Assembly (NCBI RefSeq): GCF_025673445.1
Contig: NZ_JAOVQN010000007.1
Coordinates: 1 to 64,000 of the forward strand
Source: Ruegeria_B marisflavi
Lineage (GTDB): Bacteria > Pseudomonadota > Alphaproteobacteria > Rhodobacterales > Rhodobacteraceae
Direction of reading: 5' to 3'
DNA length: 64,000 nt
Both the position numbers and the translations under genes were made by a program. The notes under the pieces were generated by a model. The model was not told the origin of the DNA, searched no databases, and worked only from the letters and a program-made list of their open reading frames with translations. Numbering within the stretch: position 1 is the first letter of the stretch; every line of letters starts with the position of its first letter. Below, piece by piece: positions 49,546 through 57,899 of this stretch.

Positions 49546-51261
49546 ATGACCCGACGCCTGACCGCTATTCTTGCTGCCGATGTCGTCGGGTTTTCCGCGA
49601 TGATGGGCCGGGACGAGGTCGGCACGCTGGCCCGCTTGATCAACATGCGCAAGACCGTGTTCGACCCGGAAGTCGCGCGTACCGGCGGCCGGGTCGTCAA
49701 ATTGATGGGCGACGGCGCGCTGGTCGAGTTTTCCAGCGTCGCCAATGCGGTGTCCTGCGCCATCGCGGTACAGGAAAGGCTGGCCTCAGATCCAACGCTG
49801 AAACTGCGGATCGGGATCAATCTGGGCGACGTGATTCTTCAAGGATCCGATCTTTACGGCGACGGTGTGAACATCGCCGCGCGGCTCGAGGCGCTGGCCG
49901 AACCCGGCGGTATCTGCGTTTCTGGCCCGGTTGCCGACAGCCTGGGCAGCCGACTGGACCCGCGTTTTGCCGATACCGGATTGCAGCAGCTCAAGAACAT
50001 CGAAAAACCTGTCCGGGTGTTGCGCTGGTTGCCGGACATGGAGCCCGAAGCAGCCCTGGCCGAACCGGGGTTCGACCGGCCAGGCATTGCGGTTCTGGCC
50101 TTTGACAACATGTCCGCCGACCCCGAGCAGGAGTATTTCTCGGACGGGATCGCCGAGGACATCATCACCGCCCTGTCGCATTTCCGCGAATTCAAGGTCA
50201 TCGCCCGCAACACGACCTTCACCTACAAGGGCAAGGCCGTTCGCGTCGATCAGGTCTGCCGGGATCTCGGCGTGCGTTATCTGCTCGAAGGCAGCGTCCG
50301 CAAGGCTGGTAACAAGATTCGTGTCACGGGGCAGTTGATCGACGGCGAGACCGGTGCCCATCTCTGGGCGGACCGCTACGACCGCTCGATCGACGACATC
50401 TTTGCGGTTCAGGACGAGATCACCCAGGCCATTGTCGAGGCGGTGGCGCCCGAGACCATGAACGCCGAGTTCAAACGCGCCCGCAGCCGGCCCGAAAGCC
50501 TGTCATCCTGGGACAAGGTCCTGCGCGCGCGCTGGCATCTGGGTAAGTTCTTGCAGCCCGACAACGAAGAGGCGCGCGCCCTGCTGAGCCAGATCGTCGC
50601 CAGCGACCCCAACATGAGCGAAGCGCATGCCGGGATCGCGCTCTGCGATCTGATGGCCATGCTGCATGTCTGGCGCACCGACACGGGGGCTGCGATCCAA
50701 TCGGCCAAGGCGTCGGCGGAAAAAGCGGTCGAACAGGACGACAACAACGCCAATGCCCATGCCATTCTGGGCATGGCCTGCAACTTTGCCCGCGATTTCG
50801 AAGAAGGTGAAACCCATCTGATGCGTGCGATCCGGCTCAACCCCAACCTGGCGGTCGGATACGGGAACTGCGCCGCGCTCTACGGTGTCTCCGGCCAGTA
50901 CCCCGAGGCAAAGGCGGCCTATGAACGGGCCGCGGCGCTCAGCCCGCGGGATCCTTTGAAACCTTTCTGGCGGGGTGGTTTCGGCATCGGTGCCTATGTC
51001 GCCGCGGATTACGAAACCTGCCTGAACAATGCGCAGGCAGGCCTGCGGGAAACACCGGGATATGCCTCGCTGATGCGGCAGGAAGCTGCTGCACTGGCAA
51101 TGCTGGGAAGACAAGAAGAGGCGCACGCCTCGGTCGGCAGGCTGCTGGACAAAATGCCCGGTCTGACCGTGACACGCGTCCGCGCGATTGTTCCGGTCCG
51201 GCACGAGGATGATTGGGAGCGCTGGCTGGAGGGGCTGCGCCGGGCCGGTTTGCCGGAATAA
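49546..51261 (+). CDS. Class III adenylate/guanylate cyclase with TolB-like and TPR domains, paralogue 2
   Basis: A 571-residue protein with the same order as the gene at 2810: cyclase domain with D12 (AADVVGFS) and D56 (KLMGDG), transition-state GDGVNIAARLE, a TolB-like domain (RPGIAVLAFDNMSADPEQEY, about 180-310) and TPR helices (about 330-560). The 44-residue spacing between metal aspartates is identical in both. ATG 49546 is chosen; an upstream frame would cross the palindrome. It may share control with the DegT gene but probably has its own regulation from the paired palindromes. Confidence 0.88.
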   Translation: MTRRLTAILAADVVGFSAMMGRDEVGTLARLINMRKTVFDPEVARTGGRVVKLMGDGALVEFSSVANAVSCAIAVQERLASDPTLKLRIGINLGDVILQGSDLYGDGVNIAARLEALAEPGGICVSGPVADSLGSRLDPRFADTGLQQLKNIEKPVRVLRWLPDMEPEAALAEPGFDRPGIAVLAFDNMSADPEQEYFSDGIAEDIITALSHFREFKVIARNTTFTYKGKAVRVDQVCRDLGVRYLLEGSVRKAGNKIRVTGQLIDGETGAHLWADRYDRSIDDIFAVQDEITQAIVEAVAPETMNAEFKRARSRPESLSSWDKVLRARWHLGKFLQPDNEEARALLSQIVASDPNMSEAHAGIALCDLMAMLHVWRTDTGAAIQSAKASAEKAVEQDDNNANAHAILGMACNFARDFEEGETHLMRAIRLNPNLAVGYGNCAALYGVSGQYPEAKAAYERAAALSPRDPLKPFWRGGFGIGAYVAADYETCLNNAQAGLRETPGYASLMRQEAAALAMLGRQEEAHASVGRLLDKMPGLTVTRVRAIVPVRHEDDWERWLEGLRRAGLPE

Positions 51262-51303
51262 GCACCGCGCTACGAGAGCGATGTTCACGCGGACTTGCGG
51301 CCT

Positions 51304-52074
51304 TCACTCTTGGTTCAGGTCGAACATCGCCACTGGCAGGAAAAGAACCGAAACGCCTTCGGCCGTTGGCGCGATACGGGACACGATCGCCGCCACGCTG
51401 GGCCGCTCGGCCGAGCCGGTCAGCAGCGGCGCACCGGAATCGCCCTGCATCACCGGGCAGATCCCGCGCAGCAACCCACCTGCCTTCGAGGGTACAGAGC
51501 AACCATCTGTCACGCTCAGCACTTGCGGGCGCAATCCGCTGTATCCCGCAACGAAACCGGATTTTCCAGGCAGGGTAACTGGCAGCATCCCGACCGACCG
51601 GCCCAAGGGCTGAACCAGTTCCAGCACCGCCCAATCGAGCACTGGATCGGCGTGAAACTCGCCGCCGACACCCTGTTTCGGATCGAGCCGATAACGGCGC
51701 ACGGGCGAACTCGCCGTTGCCTCGCCCCGCTGGTATCCCGCCACGAATTGCACCGCCCCCGGAGGAATCCAGCGTTTGCGCGCCTGATGGTACAGACAAT
51801 GGGCTGCCGTCAGCACCAACCGCTCGGCAATCAGAACACCGGTGCAATGAAACCGGGCCTCGGGACCGGCGAAGTTCACGCGGCCGATGGCGCGCCAGGG
51901 GGGCTGCGCCGCGTCCACGATCCGGCGCGCCCGGATGTCCGAACATCCGGTATCGGATTGGCGACCCAATCCGCATATTCCGTCATAGTCGGGTGTCAGA
52001 ACACCCTGCGCCTGCCCTGCACCGATCGGCAGCAGGGCCAGCAAAGCCAGCAGCCAAAGCCGTCCAAAGATCAA
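51304..52074 (-). CDS. Secreted trypsin-like serine protease
   Basis: A 256-residue protein with a signal peptide (LWLLALLALLPIGAGQAQ). Chymotrypsin-fold triad: His in LTAAHCLYH (about 91), Asp in DPVLDWAVLEL (about 149), Ser in CPVMQGDSGAPLL (about 213). Several cysteines can form disulfides. The only reasonable start is TTG 52074, which overlaps the phaR stop as TTGA, so translation probably depends on phaR. It may process a periplasmic or extracellular target; no link to polyester granules is known to me. Confidence 0.82.
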   Translation of the reverse strand: MIFGRLWLLALLALLPIGAGQAQGVLTPDYDGICGLGRQSDTGCSDIRARRIVDAAQPPWRAIGRVNFAGPEARFHCTGVLIAERLVLTAAHCLYHQARKRWIPPGAVQFVAGYQRGEATASSPVRRYRLDPKQGVGGEFHADPVLDWAVLELVQPLGRSVGMLPVTLPGKSGFVAGYSGLRPQVLSVTDGCSVPSKAGGLLRGICPVMQGDSGAPLLTGSAERPSVAAIVSRIAPTAEGVSVLFLPVAMFDLNQE

Positions 52075-52631
52075 CTCAGCTTGGAAAGCTTGCGCTGCAA
52101 CTCGGCCAGTTGTTTCTTGATATCGTCCAGATCCTCGCCCGAGTCCGACGTACCGGCTTCATCCTGCTTGCGCCCGGGGCCGCTCCAATTGCCGCCAAGC
52201 CCGCCGGTCATGGCGCGAATGAATGCCTCCTGCTGGGCCTTGAGCGCCTCGAACCCGGGTATCTGGGCCATCGGGTTCATCGCGTTCATGTTCTCCATCA
52301 GCTTGGACTGGCTGTCGCGCAGCATGTCGAACGAGCTTTGCAGGAACTGGGGCATCATACCGCCTCCCGGCAACATGTAGCTGCGCACGAGGTCGTTGAG
52401 CACGTTCACCGGCAGCACGTTTTCACCGCGGCTCTCATGCTCGGCAATGATCTGAAGCAGGTATTGCCGCGTCAGGTCGTCGCCGGATTTCAGGTCGATG
52501 ATCTGCACCTCACGCCCGGCGCGGATGAACCCGGCGATATCTTCCAGCGTCACGTAATCGCTGGTCTCGGTGTTATAAAGGCGCCGGCTGGCATAACGCT
52601 TGATCAGCAGCGGCTTGTCTCCATCGCCCAA
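52071..52631 (-). CDS. phaR: Polyhydroxyalkanoate synthesis repressor PhaR
   Basis: A 186-residue regulator that binds DNA and polyester granules and represses phasin synthesis. The N-terminal DNA-binding domain is typical: PLLIKRYASRRLYNTETSDY, VTLEDIAGFIRAGREVQIID, SGDDLTRQYLLQII. The middle is Met/Gln-rich (MLPGGGMMPQFLQSSFDML) and the end is a coiled coil. It starts with TTG 52631, supported by GGGGAGGG 6 bases upstream; no ATG fits. CTGC-N3-GCAG sites lie before phaP and between phaC and phaZ but none was seen before phaR. Confidence 0.93.
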   Translation of the reverse strand: MGDGDKPLLIKRYASRRLYNTETSDYVTLEDIAGFIRAGREVQIIDLKSGDDLTRQYLLQIIAEHESRGENVLPVNVLNDLVRSYMLPGGGMMPQFLQSSFDMLRDSQSKLMENMNAMNPMAQIPGFEALKAQQEAFIRAMTGGLGGNWSGPGRKQDEAGTSDSGEDLDDIKKQLAELQRKLSKLS

Positions 52632-52685
52632 GGCGAACCCTCCCCATTTTTATCGCGCTGCGGCAAAGCCTATGCGAGCGCAGCA

Positions 52686-52723
52686 CAAAAGAAAAGAGAA
52701 AGGGCAGGTCTTTCGACCTGCCC
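52686..52723 (-). terminator. Terminator downstream of phaP
   Basis: GGGCAGGTC TTTC GACCTGCCC (52702-52723) gives a 9-bp stem; on the minus strand a T-rich run (TTTCTCTTTTCTTTT) follows. Confidence 0.85.
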
Positions 52724-52776
52724 AGCGGGTTCACACCAAAGGGGGGAGGAGAGAGGGTGCGCCCCCGCGCTTTCGC

Positions 52777-53223
52777 TTACTTTGCAGCTGCGGCTTTCTT
52801 TGCAGCGGCGGTCACGTCGTTGGTGGCCTTTTTCACGGCTGCGGTCGCATCTTCGGTGATGTCCTTGCCAGCGGCCATCAGCAGCTCGACGGTGTCCATC
52901 TGCACTTTCTTCGCAACTTCGGCGAAGGCGGCCATGTTCTCGGCGGCAACTTCAGCCGACGCGCTGGCGAAATCGGTCATCGCCTTGGCATAGTCTGCCG
53001 GCTCTGCCTTTGCTTTCGACATGTCGCTCAGCTTGGCCAGGGTTTCCTTGGTCCACTTGCTGGAGATCTCAGCCGATTTCTCGGCGGCTTCCAGAGCGAC
53101 GCCCGACAGTTTCTCGTTCAGGGCTGCGGTCGACTTGAACGCGTCTTCCATTGCCTTGGTGTCAACCGGGAATGCACCCATCATGTCTTTCATGACGGCG
53201 GAAAAATCTTGGGTCTTTGCCAT
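52777..53223 (-). CDS. phaP: Phasin (granule-associated protein)
   Basis: A 148-residue helical, Ala/Lys-rich protein that coats polyhydroxyalkanoate granules. Phasin pattern: AFKSTAALNEKLSGVALEAA, KWTKETLAKLSDMSKAKAE, FAEVAKKVQMDTVELLMAAG. The C-terminal tail is Ala/Lys repeats like those that bind DNA or granule surfaces. Start ATG 53223 has AGAGGA about 8 bases upstream. Its promoter carries two PhaR sites, and a strong terminator follows. Confidence 0.92.
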   Translation of the reverse strand: MAKTQDFSAVMKDMMGAFPVDTKAMEDAFKSTAALNEKLSGVALEAAEKSAEISSKWTKETLAKLSDMSKAKAEPADYAKAMTDFASASAEVAAENMAAFAEVAKKVQMDTVELLMAAGKDITEDATAAVKKATNDVTAAAKKAAAAK

Positions 53224-53279
53224 TGTCTCAATCCTCTTTGCCGGGTCCGGGCCCACCCCGTTTCCTTCGGCTTGAGAGG

Positions 53280-53308
53280 AATATGCTTTCTGCGATGCAG
53301 CATTTCAA
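53280..53308 (-). promoter_or_regulatory. phaP promoter
   Basis: On the minus strand TTGAAA (53303-53308) and CATATT (53280-53285) are separated by exactly 17 bases. The proximal PhaR site lies wholly inside the spacer, which explains repression by occlusion. Confidence 0.65.
53290..53300. promoter_or_regulatory. PhaR operator, proximal
   Basis: CTGC-GAT-GCAG, 67-77 bases before the phaP start and inside the -35/-10 spacer. CTGC-N3-GCAG is, to my knowledge, the reported target of Rhodobacter sphaeroides PhaR. Confidence 0.8.
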
Positions 53309-53318
53309 GTTTTTTTTG

Positions 53319-53329
53319 CTGCACCGCAG
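53319..53329. promoter_or_regulatory. PhaR operator, distal
   Basis: CTGC-ACC-GCAG, 29 bp centre to centre from the proximal site, close to the two-site arrangement described before phaP in Rhodobacter sphaeroides. Confidence 0.8.
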
Positions 53330-53354
53330 AATTTTTTCACCTAAGCCCAAGAAA

Positions 53355-55157
53355 TCAACGACTTGCCTTGGCAACCACATAGGTGCCGGGCGCCGGGCAC
53401 AGGCGGGGGTGATCCGAATCACCGGTGTCCCGGGCGGGAACCTGCTTGCCCGAGCGCTTTTGCATCCAGGCATCCCACATCGGCCACCAGGAGCCTTCGT
53501 TGAAATCGGCCTCTGCCATCCACGCATCGGCATCCAGCTTCAGGTCGGGGTTGGTGTAGTGGCCGTATTTCTTCTTGGACGGCGGGTTCACGATCCCGGC
53601 GATATGACCGGATTCCGACACCACAAAAGTCTTGGACTTCGATCCCATCTGCTGCACGCCGCGATAGCAATCCTTCCAGGCCGCGATGTGGTCTGTCTCG
53701 CAGGTGATCGCCATCAGCGGCACGTCCACATCGCGCACATGCAGCGTGTGGCCCATTAGGTCGAACCCTTCTCCGGCGAACTGGTTGCGCTGGCACAGGC
53801 CACGCAGATATTGCTTGGCCATCTTGCCGGGCAGGTTCGCGCCGTCGCCGTTCCAGTACAGCAGGTCGAACGCCGGCGGCGTCTCTCCCAACATATAGCT
53901 GCGGATCGCCGGGGAATAGACCAGGTCGTTTGACCGCAGATAAGAGAAAGTGCGCGCCATGATCCAGGACCGCAGCACGCCGTCCTTGTCGACCTGGTCT
54001 TCGATCCCGTCGATGAAATCGTCCTGAAGGAAGGGGGTGAACTCGCCCTGGTCCGAAAAATCGGTGAGCGCGGTGAAGAAGGTCGCCGATTTCACCGACT
54101 TGTCGCCGGTCTGCTTCATCAGCGACAGCGTCAGGCTCAGCGTGGTGCCCGCGATGCAATAGCCCACCGCATTGACCTGCTTGACCTTGCAGATCTTCTT
54201 GACCTCGTCGATAGCGGTCAGGAAACCGTCCTGAACGTAATCCTCCATCCCCACATCGGCATAGCTGGCATCCGGGTTGATCCAGCTGACCACAAAGATG
54301 GTGTAACCCTGCTCGGTCACCCATTTGATGAAACTGTTCTGCGCCTTCAGATCAAGGATGTAGAACTTGTTGATCCAGGGCGGGAACAGCACGATCGGCG
54401 TTTCATAGACAGTCTCGGTGACCGGCTTGTACTGGATCAGCTCCATCATCCGGTTGCGATACACGACATCGCCCGGCGTGGTGGCAATATTGCCGCCAAC
54501 CTCAAAGGCGCTCTCGTCCGCCAGCTTGACCACCAGTTCGCCGCCATTGGCCTCGAGATCCCGGATCAGGTTCTCCAACCCTTGCAGCAGCGACCGCCCC
54601 TCGGTTTCCACCGCCCGTTCCAGCGCATCGGGGTTGGTACCCAGGAAATTGGTCGGCGCCATCAGGTCGATGATCTGCTGCGAGAAATACTTGAGCCGCT
54701 TGCGGTCCTTGTCCGGCAGATCCTCGACCGAGGCGACCGCCTGCGCCAGCGCGGCGGCGTTGGTCTGGTACTGCTGCTTGACGAAGCGGAAATAGGGGTT
54801 GGTTTCCCAAAGCGGGTTGGCAAAGCGACGATCCTTCGGCGCCCCTTCCCCTTCTTCGACCTCGCCGGTCAGCAGGGCCTGTTGCGCTTCGGCGAAATTC
54901 ATCACCGACTTGCCCCAGAATTCCAGCTGCTGCTCCAGCAGCTTGGCGGGGTTCTGCCAGGCTTCGGTCCAATAGGCCGTTGCTGCCTTTGCAAAAAGCT
55001 CTTGATTCGGGGAATCCAGCGCGGGCGTATGCGGCTTCTTCCCGGCCATGAGTTCGACTAGCCGTTTGGACAGCTGTTCGACTTTGGCCATATTTTCCTT
55101 GAGCTGTTCAAAGTGTTCGCCGGTCAATTCCGGCGTATTCCCGTCACTTGTTGTCAT
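53355..55157 (-). CDS. phaC: Class I polyhydroxyalkanoate synthase PhaC
   Basis: Polymerises hydroxyacyl-CoA (short chain in class I) into polyester on granules. A 600-residue protein, standard for class I. The lipase-like box has Cys as nucleophile in AVGYCIAGT (about 332). Other conserved parts: PPWINKFYILDLKAQNSFIK, WINPDASYADVGMEDYV, GHIAGIVNPP with the catalytic His, YWNGDGANLPG. ATG 55157 follows AGGGGGA. Divergent from phaZ; phaP and phaR lie downstream but the phaP promoter separates them. Confidence 0.97.
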   Translation of the reverse strand: MTTSDGNTPELTGEHFEQLKENMAKVEQLSKRLVELMAGKKPHTPALDSPNQELFAKAATAYWTEAWQNPAKLLEQQLEFWGKSVMNFAEAQQALLTGEVEEGEGAPKDRRFANPLWETNPYFRFVKQQYQTNAAALAQAVASVEDLPDKDRKRLKYFSQQIIDLMAPTNFLGTNPDALERAVETEGRSLLQGLENLIRDLEANGGELVVKLADESAFEVGGNIATTPGDVVYRNRMMELIQYKPVTETVYETPIVLFPPWINKFYILDLKAQNSFIKWVTEQGYTIFVVSWINPDASYADVGMEDYVQDGFLTAIDEVKKICKVKQVNAVGYCIAGTTLSLTLSLMKQTGDKSVKSATFFTALTDFSDQGEFTPFLQDDFIDGIEDQVDKDGVLRSWIMARTFSYLRSNDLVYSPAIRSYMLGETPPAFDLLYWNGDGANLPGKMAKQYLRGLCQRNQFAGEGFDLMGHTLHVRDVDVPLMAITCETDHIAAWKDCYRGVQQMGSKSKTFVVSESGHIAGIVNPPSKKKYGHYTNPDLKLDADAWMAEADFNEGSWWPMWDAWMQKRSGKQVPARDTGDSDHPRLCPAPGTYVVAKASR

Positions 55158-55181
55158 TTTAAGGAATCCCCCTTAACGTCG

Positions 55182-55192
55182 CTGCTATGCAG
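55182..55192. promoter_or_regulatory. Putative PhaR operator in the phaC-phaZ divergent region
   Basis: CTGC-TAT-GCAG, 25-35 bases before phaC and about 77-87 before phaZ. One PhaR dimer could affect both divergent promoters. Confidence 0.6.
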
Positions 55193-55268
55193 AATACCGT
55201 CGTGGGTGTCGGGGGGCAAAGCGACGAATGGTCCAAACTCTATGGGTGTGGCTTAGGAGGCCCATTTC

Positions 55269-56543
55269 ATGCGCTACATGATGACCTACGATTTGATGGA
55301 AACCGTTCGGAACACCAACCAGTGGCTTGGGGCGACTGCCAGCGCGATGGCATCCTATCCCGCCTTCTCGATGGTTCCCAACCCCATGTTCAACTGGATG
55401 GCCGCCTGGGGCGAGGTGACCGAGCGCACCTTCCAACGCATGGTCGTGAAACCCGACTGGGGGATCCGCACCTTTACTTGTGAGGACGGCAAGGATCACC
55501 TGGTCGAGATCACCACCGTGGTCGAGCGGGATTTCGGCGATCTCGTCCACTTCAACGTCGCCGGCCGCGAGACCCAGCCGCGCAAGGTGCTGATCGTGGC
55601 CCCGATGTCGGGACACTATGCAACGCTCTTGCGTTCGACCGTGAAGAGCCTACTGGTCAATTGCGAGGTCTATATCACCGACTGGCACAATGCCCGCGAC
55701 ATTCCGGTGTCCGCAGGCAAGTTTGACGTCGAGGATTACACGCTCTACCTTGTTGATTTCATGCGCGAACTTGGCCCCGACACCCATGTGGTGGCGGTTT
55801 GCCAGCCGGCACCCCTGACCCTGGCCGCGACCGCCTATCTGGCGGAACTGGACCCCAAGGCGCAGCCCAGCACACTGACCCTGATCGGCGGCCCCGTCGA
55901 CCCCGACGCGACCCCGACCGAGGTCACGGATTTCGGCCGCCGCGTCACCATGGGCCAGTTGGAACAGTCGATGATCCAGCGCGTCGGGTTCAAATACCAG
56001 GGCGTTGGCCGGATGGTCTATCCCGGCCTGCTGCAACTGGCCTCCTTCATGTCGATGAACAGCGACCGTCATTCCAAGGCGTTCACGGACCAGATCTATC
56101 GCGTGATGCGCGACGAGGCATCCGACCACGACGCGCACAACAGATTCTACGATGAATATCTGGCGGTCATGGACATGACGGCGGAATTCTACCTGTCGAC
56201 GGTCGAGCGGGTCTTCAAGAAACGCGAAATTGCCAGGAACCAGTTCGTGGTCGACGGCCACAAGGTGGATATCTCGAAAATCACCAATGTTGCGGTAATG
56301 ACCGTCGAGGGCGCGAATGACGATATCTCGGCCCCGGGCCAGTGTATCGCCGCGCTCGACCTGTGTACCAGCCTGCCGGACAGCAAGAAGGCCAGCCATC
56401 TTGAGCCCGAGGCCGGTCATTACGGTATCTTTGCCGGCCGCAGCTGGCGCGACAACATCCGCCCGCTGGTGATCGAGTTCATGAACAACAACGCCCGCAA
56501 AGATAACAAGATCAAGGTCGCCAACACGAATTCGGCGGCCTGA
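55269..56543 (+). CDS. phaZ: Intracellular polyhydroxybutyrate depolymerase PhaZ
   Basis: A 424-residue mobilising enzyme with a Cys-based triad: nucleophile in AVCQPAPL (about 178), Asp in VEGANDDIS (about 350) and His in AGHYGIFAGR (about 383), as in Cupriavidus PhaZ1-type intracellular depolymerases. No signal peptide. AGGAGG sits 8 bases before ATG 55269. Followed after two bases by a GFA-like gene. Confidence 0.95.
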   Translation: MRYMMTYDLMETVRNTNQWLGATASAMASYPAFSMVPNPMFNWMAAWGEVTERTFQRMVVKPDWGIRTFTCEDGKDHLVEITTVVERDFGDLVHFNVAGRETQPRKVLIVAPMSGHYATLLRSTVKSLLVNCEVYITDWHNARDIPVSAGKFDVEDYTLYLVDFMRELGPDTHVVAVCQPAPLTLAATAYLAELDPKAQPSTLTLIGGPVDPDATPTEVTDFGRRVTMGQLEQSMIQRVGFKYQGVGRMVYPGLLQLASFMSMNSDRHSKAFTDQIYRVMRDEASDHDAHNRFYDEYLAVMDMTAEFYLSTVERVFKKREIARNQFVVDGHKVDISKITNVAVMTVEGANDDISAPGQCIAALDLCTSLPDSKKASHLEPEAGHYGIFAGRSWRDNIRPLVIEFMNNNARKDNKIKVANTNSAA

Positions 56544-56545
56544 CA

Positions 56546-57130
56546 ATGCCAAAGCGCCCCGCACAACCGCTGGCTTTCGCCTGCGCCTGCGGGGCGCTGT
56601 CCGGCCACCTGACTCCGGCAGCGGTGCAATCCGGGACCCATGTGGTCTGCTATTGCGCGGATTGCCGGGCCGGTGAGCTTTACTTTGATCAGCCCGATCC
56701 GGCGCCCGGCCCGGTGGATATTTTCCAGCTCAGCCCTGATGGAATCGTTATCGAAAAGGGGCGCGAGCATCTTGCGCTGATGCGCCTGTCGCCCAAAGGC
56801 TTGTTCCGCTGGTACGCCAAGTGCTGCAACACCCCGATCGCAACCACCCTGAAATCGGCCAAGACCCCCTTTGCCGGATTCAACACGCGGCGACTGACCG
56901 ATACGGCCGCATTGGGGCCGGTGCGCACGCAAGGTTTCGTGCCGCAGCCCGGCGGCGGCACCAAGCACATCAACGCCATACCGGCGGTTTACGGGTTGTT
57001 GTCCCGAATGCTCTCGGCGCGGCTGTCGGGCCGCTGGCGGGAAACCCCGTTCTTTGATCCGACCACCGGCGATCCGGTGGCGGAACCCCATATCCTGACC
57101 AAGGACGAACGCCGGGCGCTCTACCCCTGA
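56546..57130 (+). CDS. GFA-like zinc-binding protein (DUF6151-like)
   Basis: A 194-residue protein with a Mss4-like/glutathione-dependent formaldehyde-activating fold pattern: CACGALSG (about 17), CYCADCRAGE (about 37) and AKCCNTPIATT (about 94), four to six cysteines suited to zinc. No enzyme activity is established for this variety. Two-base gap from phaZ suggests co-transcription. The family number is from memory. Confidence 0.72.
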   Translation: MPKRPAQPLAFACACGALSGHLTPAAVQSGTHVVCYCADCRAGELYFDQPDPAPGPVDIFQLSPDGIVIEKGREHLALMRLSPKGLFRWYAKCCNTPIATTLKSAKTPFAGFNTRRLTDTAALGPVRTQGFVPQPGGGTKHINAIPAVYGLLSRMLSARLSGRWRETPFFDPTTGDPVAEPHILTKDERRALYP

Positions 57131-57133
57131 CGG

Positions 57134-57829
57134 TCAGACCGCCAGCCAGCCGCGCAGATGCTCTGTCACCGTCTCGGGTGTCTCCAGCGTCGGCAGGTGA
57201 CCCGCATCCTCGATCACGCTGAGTTCCGCCCCGCTGATCAGATCCGCCAGGAAGCTGTGCCGCCGGACCGAGGTCATGCGGTCATGCGCGCCGCACAGGA
57301 TGAGGGTCGGCACCTTGATCTTGCGCAGGGTGCCCTGCTGATCGGGGCGCCGTTGCAGCGCCTTCATTTGCCGTACAAAGACATCTGGGCCCAGCCCCAG
57401 CCCCATGTCGCGCACCAGATCCAGCAGCGCCATCCGCCCCGGCCCCGGCGCCAGTGTCTCGGGCCGCATCATCTGGGCCAGGGCCTGGTCCAGCTTACCC
57501 ACCCGTGCGCTGATCATCAGCGGCTCGCGTGCGGCGGCGACCTGCGGCGTATCAGTTGTCGCGTCGGTGGACATCAGGCACAGCCGCGTGACCCGCTCGG
57601 GCGCCCGCCGCATCAGTTCCATCGCCACGATCCCGCCCATGCTGAGCCCCGCCAGCGCGAACCGGGCCGGAAGCTGCGGCAGGATCGCCTTGGCGATCTC
57701 CTCGATGCGTTCAGACTGGGTGATCGGGCAGAAGGTGACGGCCCGGTCAGCCGACAAATGGCGGATCTGATGATCGAAAAGCCGCACATCACAGGCCATG
57801 CCCGGCAACAAAACCAGGGGTTCGGTCAT
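57134..57829 (-). CDS. Alpha/beta-fold hydrolase
   Basis: A 231-residue cytosolic hydrolase. Oxyanion LLPGMACD (about 7), nucleophile elbow LAGLSMGGIVAME (about 68), Asp in CGAHDRMTS and His in DAGHLPTLE (about 213). ATG 57829 has AGGA a few bases upstream; a GTG six codons earlier is less likely. It converges on the GFA-like gene with only three bases between stops. Substrate unknown. Confidence 0.85.
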   Translation of the reverse strand: MTEPLVLLPGMACDVRLFDHQIRHLSADRAVTFCPITQSERIEEIAKAILPQLPARFALAGLSMGGIVAMELMRRAPERVTRLCLMSTDATTDTPQVAAAREPLMISARVGKLDQALAQMMRPETLAPGPGRMALLDLVRDMGLGLGPDVFVRQMKALQRRPDQQGTLRKIKVPTLILCGAHDRMTSVRRHSFLADLISGAELSVIEDAGHLPTLETPETVTEHLRGWLAV

Positions 57830-57899
57830 TGTCGTCCTTTCCGCCACTCACCTCAACTGGCTGCAGAATGGGCATTTTCGGGCGACCGGACAAGCCCTC

